From assembly GCA_000720995.1 (NCBI GenBank), contig JOEL01000009.1:1-64000 (forward strand): a DNA stretch of 64,000 nt, in the 5' to 3' direction. A program made the translations under genes and the position numbers. The notes beneath the pieces were generated by a model. It ran no database searches. It saw only the letters and a program-made list of their open reading frames with translations, and was not told where the DNA came from. Within the stretch, counting starts at the first letter, position 1. Every line of letters begins with the position of its first letter. Shown piece by piece: positions 62,595 to 64,000 of the stretch. The stretch is from Streptomyces celluloflavus. GTDB lineage: Bacteria > Actinomycetota > Actinomycetes > Streptomycetales > Streptomycetaceae.

Positions 62595-64000
62595 ATGCCG
62601 GGCACGATCGGCGACAGCGGCGGCGACGAGACGGGCGGCGGGGGTGCGCGTACCGGCAGCAGCGGCGCCGGCGGCTCACTGCGGCGGACGCTGACCTTCC
62701 GGGATCTGATCGTCTACGGACTGCTGTTCATCGCCCCGATGGCACCGGTCGGTATTTTCGGCACGCTGCAAGCCAAGTCGCACGGCGCCATCGCCCTCGT
62801 CTACCTGATCGCGACGGTCGCGATGGCCTTCACCGCCTATTCGTACGCGCAGATGGTGCGGGTCGCCCCGCAGGCCGGGTCGGTCTACACCTACGCCCGG
62901 GTGGGGCTGGGCGAGGGCGCGGGGTTCGTCGCCGGCTGGATGGCGATGCTGGACTATCTGCTGATCGCGGCGGTGGCGTATCTGTTCTCCGGGATCGCCA
63001 TGCACGCCCTGGTGCCGTCCGTGGACCAGTGGGTGTGGACGGCGATCGCAGTGGTCGTCACCACGCTGCTGAACCTGTGGGGCGTCCGGACCGCGGCGAT
63101 CGTCGGGTTCGCGGTGCTGGCCATGGAGATCGCGGTACTGGCGGTGTTCGTGGTGGCGGCGGTCGTCGAACTGATCGCCCATGGTGCGCAGCGCGGCTGG
63201 GCCGTTCCGCTGACCGGCGAGGGCGGCTTCTCGGTCGACGCGGTGCTCGCCGCGGTGTCGGTGGCGGTGCTGTCGTATCTGGGTTTCGACGCGATCGCGT
63301 CGTTCGCGGAGGAGGCGAAGGGCGCGCCGGGCGACGGGGACGGCGCGGGCGAAAAAGGCGGGAAGGGCGATAAGAGGGGCAAGGGCACTGGGGGCCGCGG
63401 TCTGCGCGGGTCGGACCGGGTGGCCCGTGCGGTGCTCACGTGTCTGGCGGTGGCCGGTGTGCTGTTCGTCGTGCAGACCTATCTGGCGGCGCTGCTGGCA
63501 CCGATGAGCGCGGCGGAGCTGGCGGCGCGGCCGGCGGAGCAGGGCGCCGCGTTCTACGCGACCGTCGACTCGGCCGTGGGCGGCTGGCTGCACGACCTGG
63601 TGGCGGTGAGCAAGGCGATCGGCGCGGCCTTCGCGGCGCTGGCTGGGCAGGCCGCGGCGGGCCGGCTGCTGTTCGCGATGGCGCGCGACCGGCGGCTGCC
63701 GGGGGCGATGTCGAAGGTGGACGCGGGGAGCGGGGTGCCGCGCCGGGCGCTGCTGGGCGCGGCCGTGGTGACGCTGGTGGCGGCGGTGTGGGCGGCCCGC
63801 AGGCCGGACGGTCTGGACCATCTGTCGTCGGTCGTCAACGTCGGGGCGCTGACCGCGTTCGGCCTGCTGCACGCGTCGGTGATCGGCTGGTTCCGCGTCC
63901 GCAAGCGGGCCGAGGTGCCGAGCGTGCTGCGGCATGTGGTGGTGCCGTTGCTGGGGCTCGCGGTGGTGATCGCGGTGATCGTCGAGGCGTCCGGGACGGC
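62595..64000 (+). CDS. APC-superfamily amino acid/polyamine permease, 3' end outside window
   Basis: ATG 62595 sits behind a perfect AAGGAGG. At least 468 codons are open to the window end. After a Gly-rich cytosolic start come [20 protein letters not shown] and many hydrophobic helices typical of the APC fold ([50 protein letters not shown]). A charged Gly/Lys-rich loop of about 30 residues near 240-270 ([13 protein letters not shown]) interrupts the helices and is unusual. Best guess is an uptake system for amino acids or putrescine. The divergent neighbour is ispH. Confidence 0.88.
   Translation, partial: MPGTIGDSGGDETGGGGARTGSSGAGGSLRRTLTFRDLIVYGLLFIAPMAPVGIFGTLQAKSHGAIALVYLIATVAMAFTAYSYAQMVRVAPQAGSVYTYARVGLGEGAGFVAGWMAMLDYLLIAAVAYLFSGIAMHALVPSVDQWVWTAIAVVVTTLLNLWGVRTAAIVGFAVLAMEIAVLAVFVVAAVVELIAHGAQRGWAVPLTGEGGFSVDAVLAAVSVAVLSYLGFDAIASFAEEAKGAPGDGDGAGEKGGKGDKRGKGTGGRGLRGSDRVARAVLTCLAVAGVLFVVQTYLAALLAPMSAAELAARPAEQGAAFYATVDSAVGGWLHDLVAVSKAIGAAFAALAGQAAAGRLLFAMARDRRLPGAMSKVDAGSGVPRRALLGAAVVTLVAAVWAARRPDGLDHLSSVVNVGALTAFGLLHASVIGWFRVRKRAEVPSVLRHVVVPLLGLAVVIAVIVEASGT

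Overview
The window is high-GC DNA with frequent GTG starts, strong GGAGG-type ribosome sites, many lipoprotein peptide-binding genes, a SARP-type regulator and a Pgl/BREX type 2 defence locus. It therefore looks like a Streptomyces, or a very close relative. Gene order in the left half (two oligopeptide ABC operons, typA, lipoprotein, small gene, sdh-like operon) resembles what I recall of the bldK neighbourhood of S. coelicolor; that comparison is from memory.

Left part (1-14 kb): the right end of an IS200/IS605-type tnpB element abuts a peptide ABC transporter operon on the minus strand (lipoprotein, two permeases, two ATPases). A plus-strand Clp-type double AAA+ ATPase follows, then a second paralogous peptide transporter operon. 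The lipoproteins and permeases of both operons are intact. All four ATPase genes carry internal deletions that remove Walker A and/or the signature and Walker B region, so either the ATPases have decayed or the assembly collapsed these repeats.

Middle (14-33 kb): typA/bipA, a large peptide-binding lipoprotein with a long low-complexity insert, and a succinate dehydrogenase/fumarate reductase-like membrane anchor-flavoprotein-iron-sulfur operon. Then come a PAS-PAS-GAF-PP2C-HATPase sensor phosphatase and a separate HATPase (RsbW-like) protein. A non-coding array of about 60-bp tandem repeats with covarying hairpins follows, then a MutT Nudix hydrolase, a 59-residue SPOR-like protein, an APC amino acid permease, a GntR/UTRA regulator and a cytochrome P450. 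The P450 is preceded by three heptamers at 11-bp spacing, and an AfsR-like SARP/BTAD-NB-ARC-TPR regulator lies just downstream.

Accessory region (36-58.4 kb): small hypothetical genes and broken genes (a nonsense-interrupted gene, yefM-yoeB remnants) lead to a 20-kb island. The island holds a complete BREX type 2 set: pglW-pglX-pglY-pglZ as one translationally coupled minus-strand operon, and divergent brxD-brxHI plus a DUF3800 gene. It is bounded by a collinear imperfect direct repeat of about 110 bp, consisting of the 3' end of ychF and its terminator. CCCAGCAC-type repeats lie just inside both ends. This suggests insertion of a now integrase-less element at the ychF 3' end.

Right part (58.4-64 kb): ychF, a DUF6542-like membrane protein gene overlapping convergently with ppgK (polyphosphate glucokinase), ispH, and the start of a second APC transporter cut by the window end.
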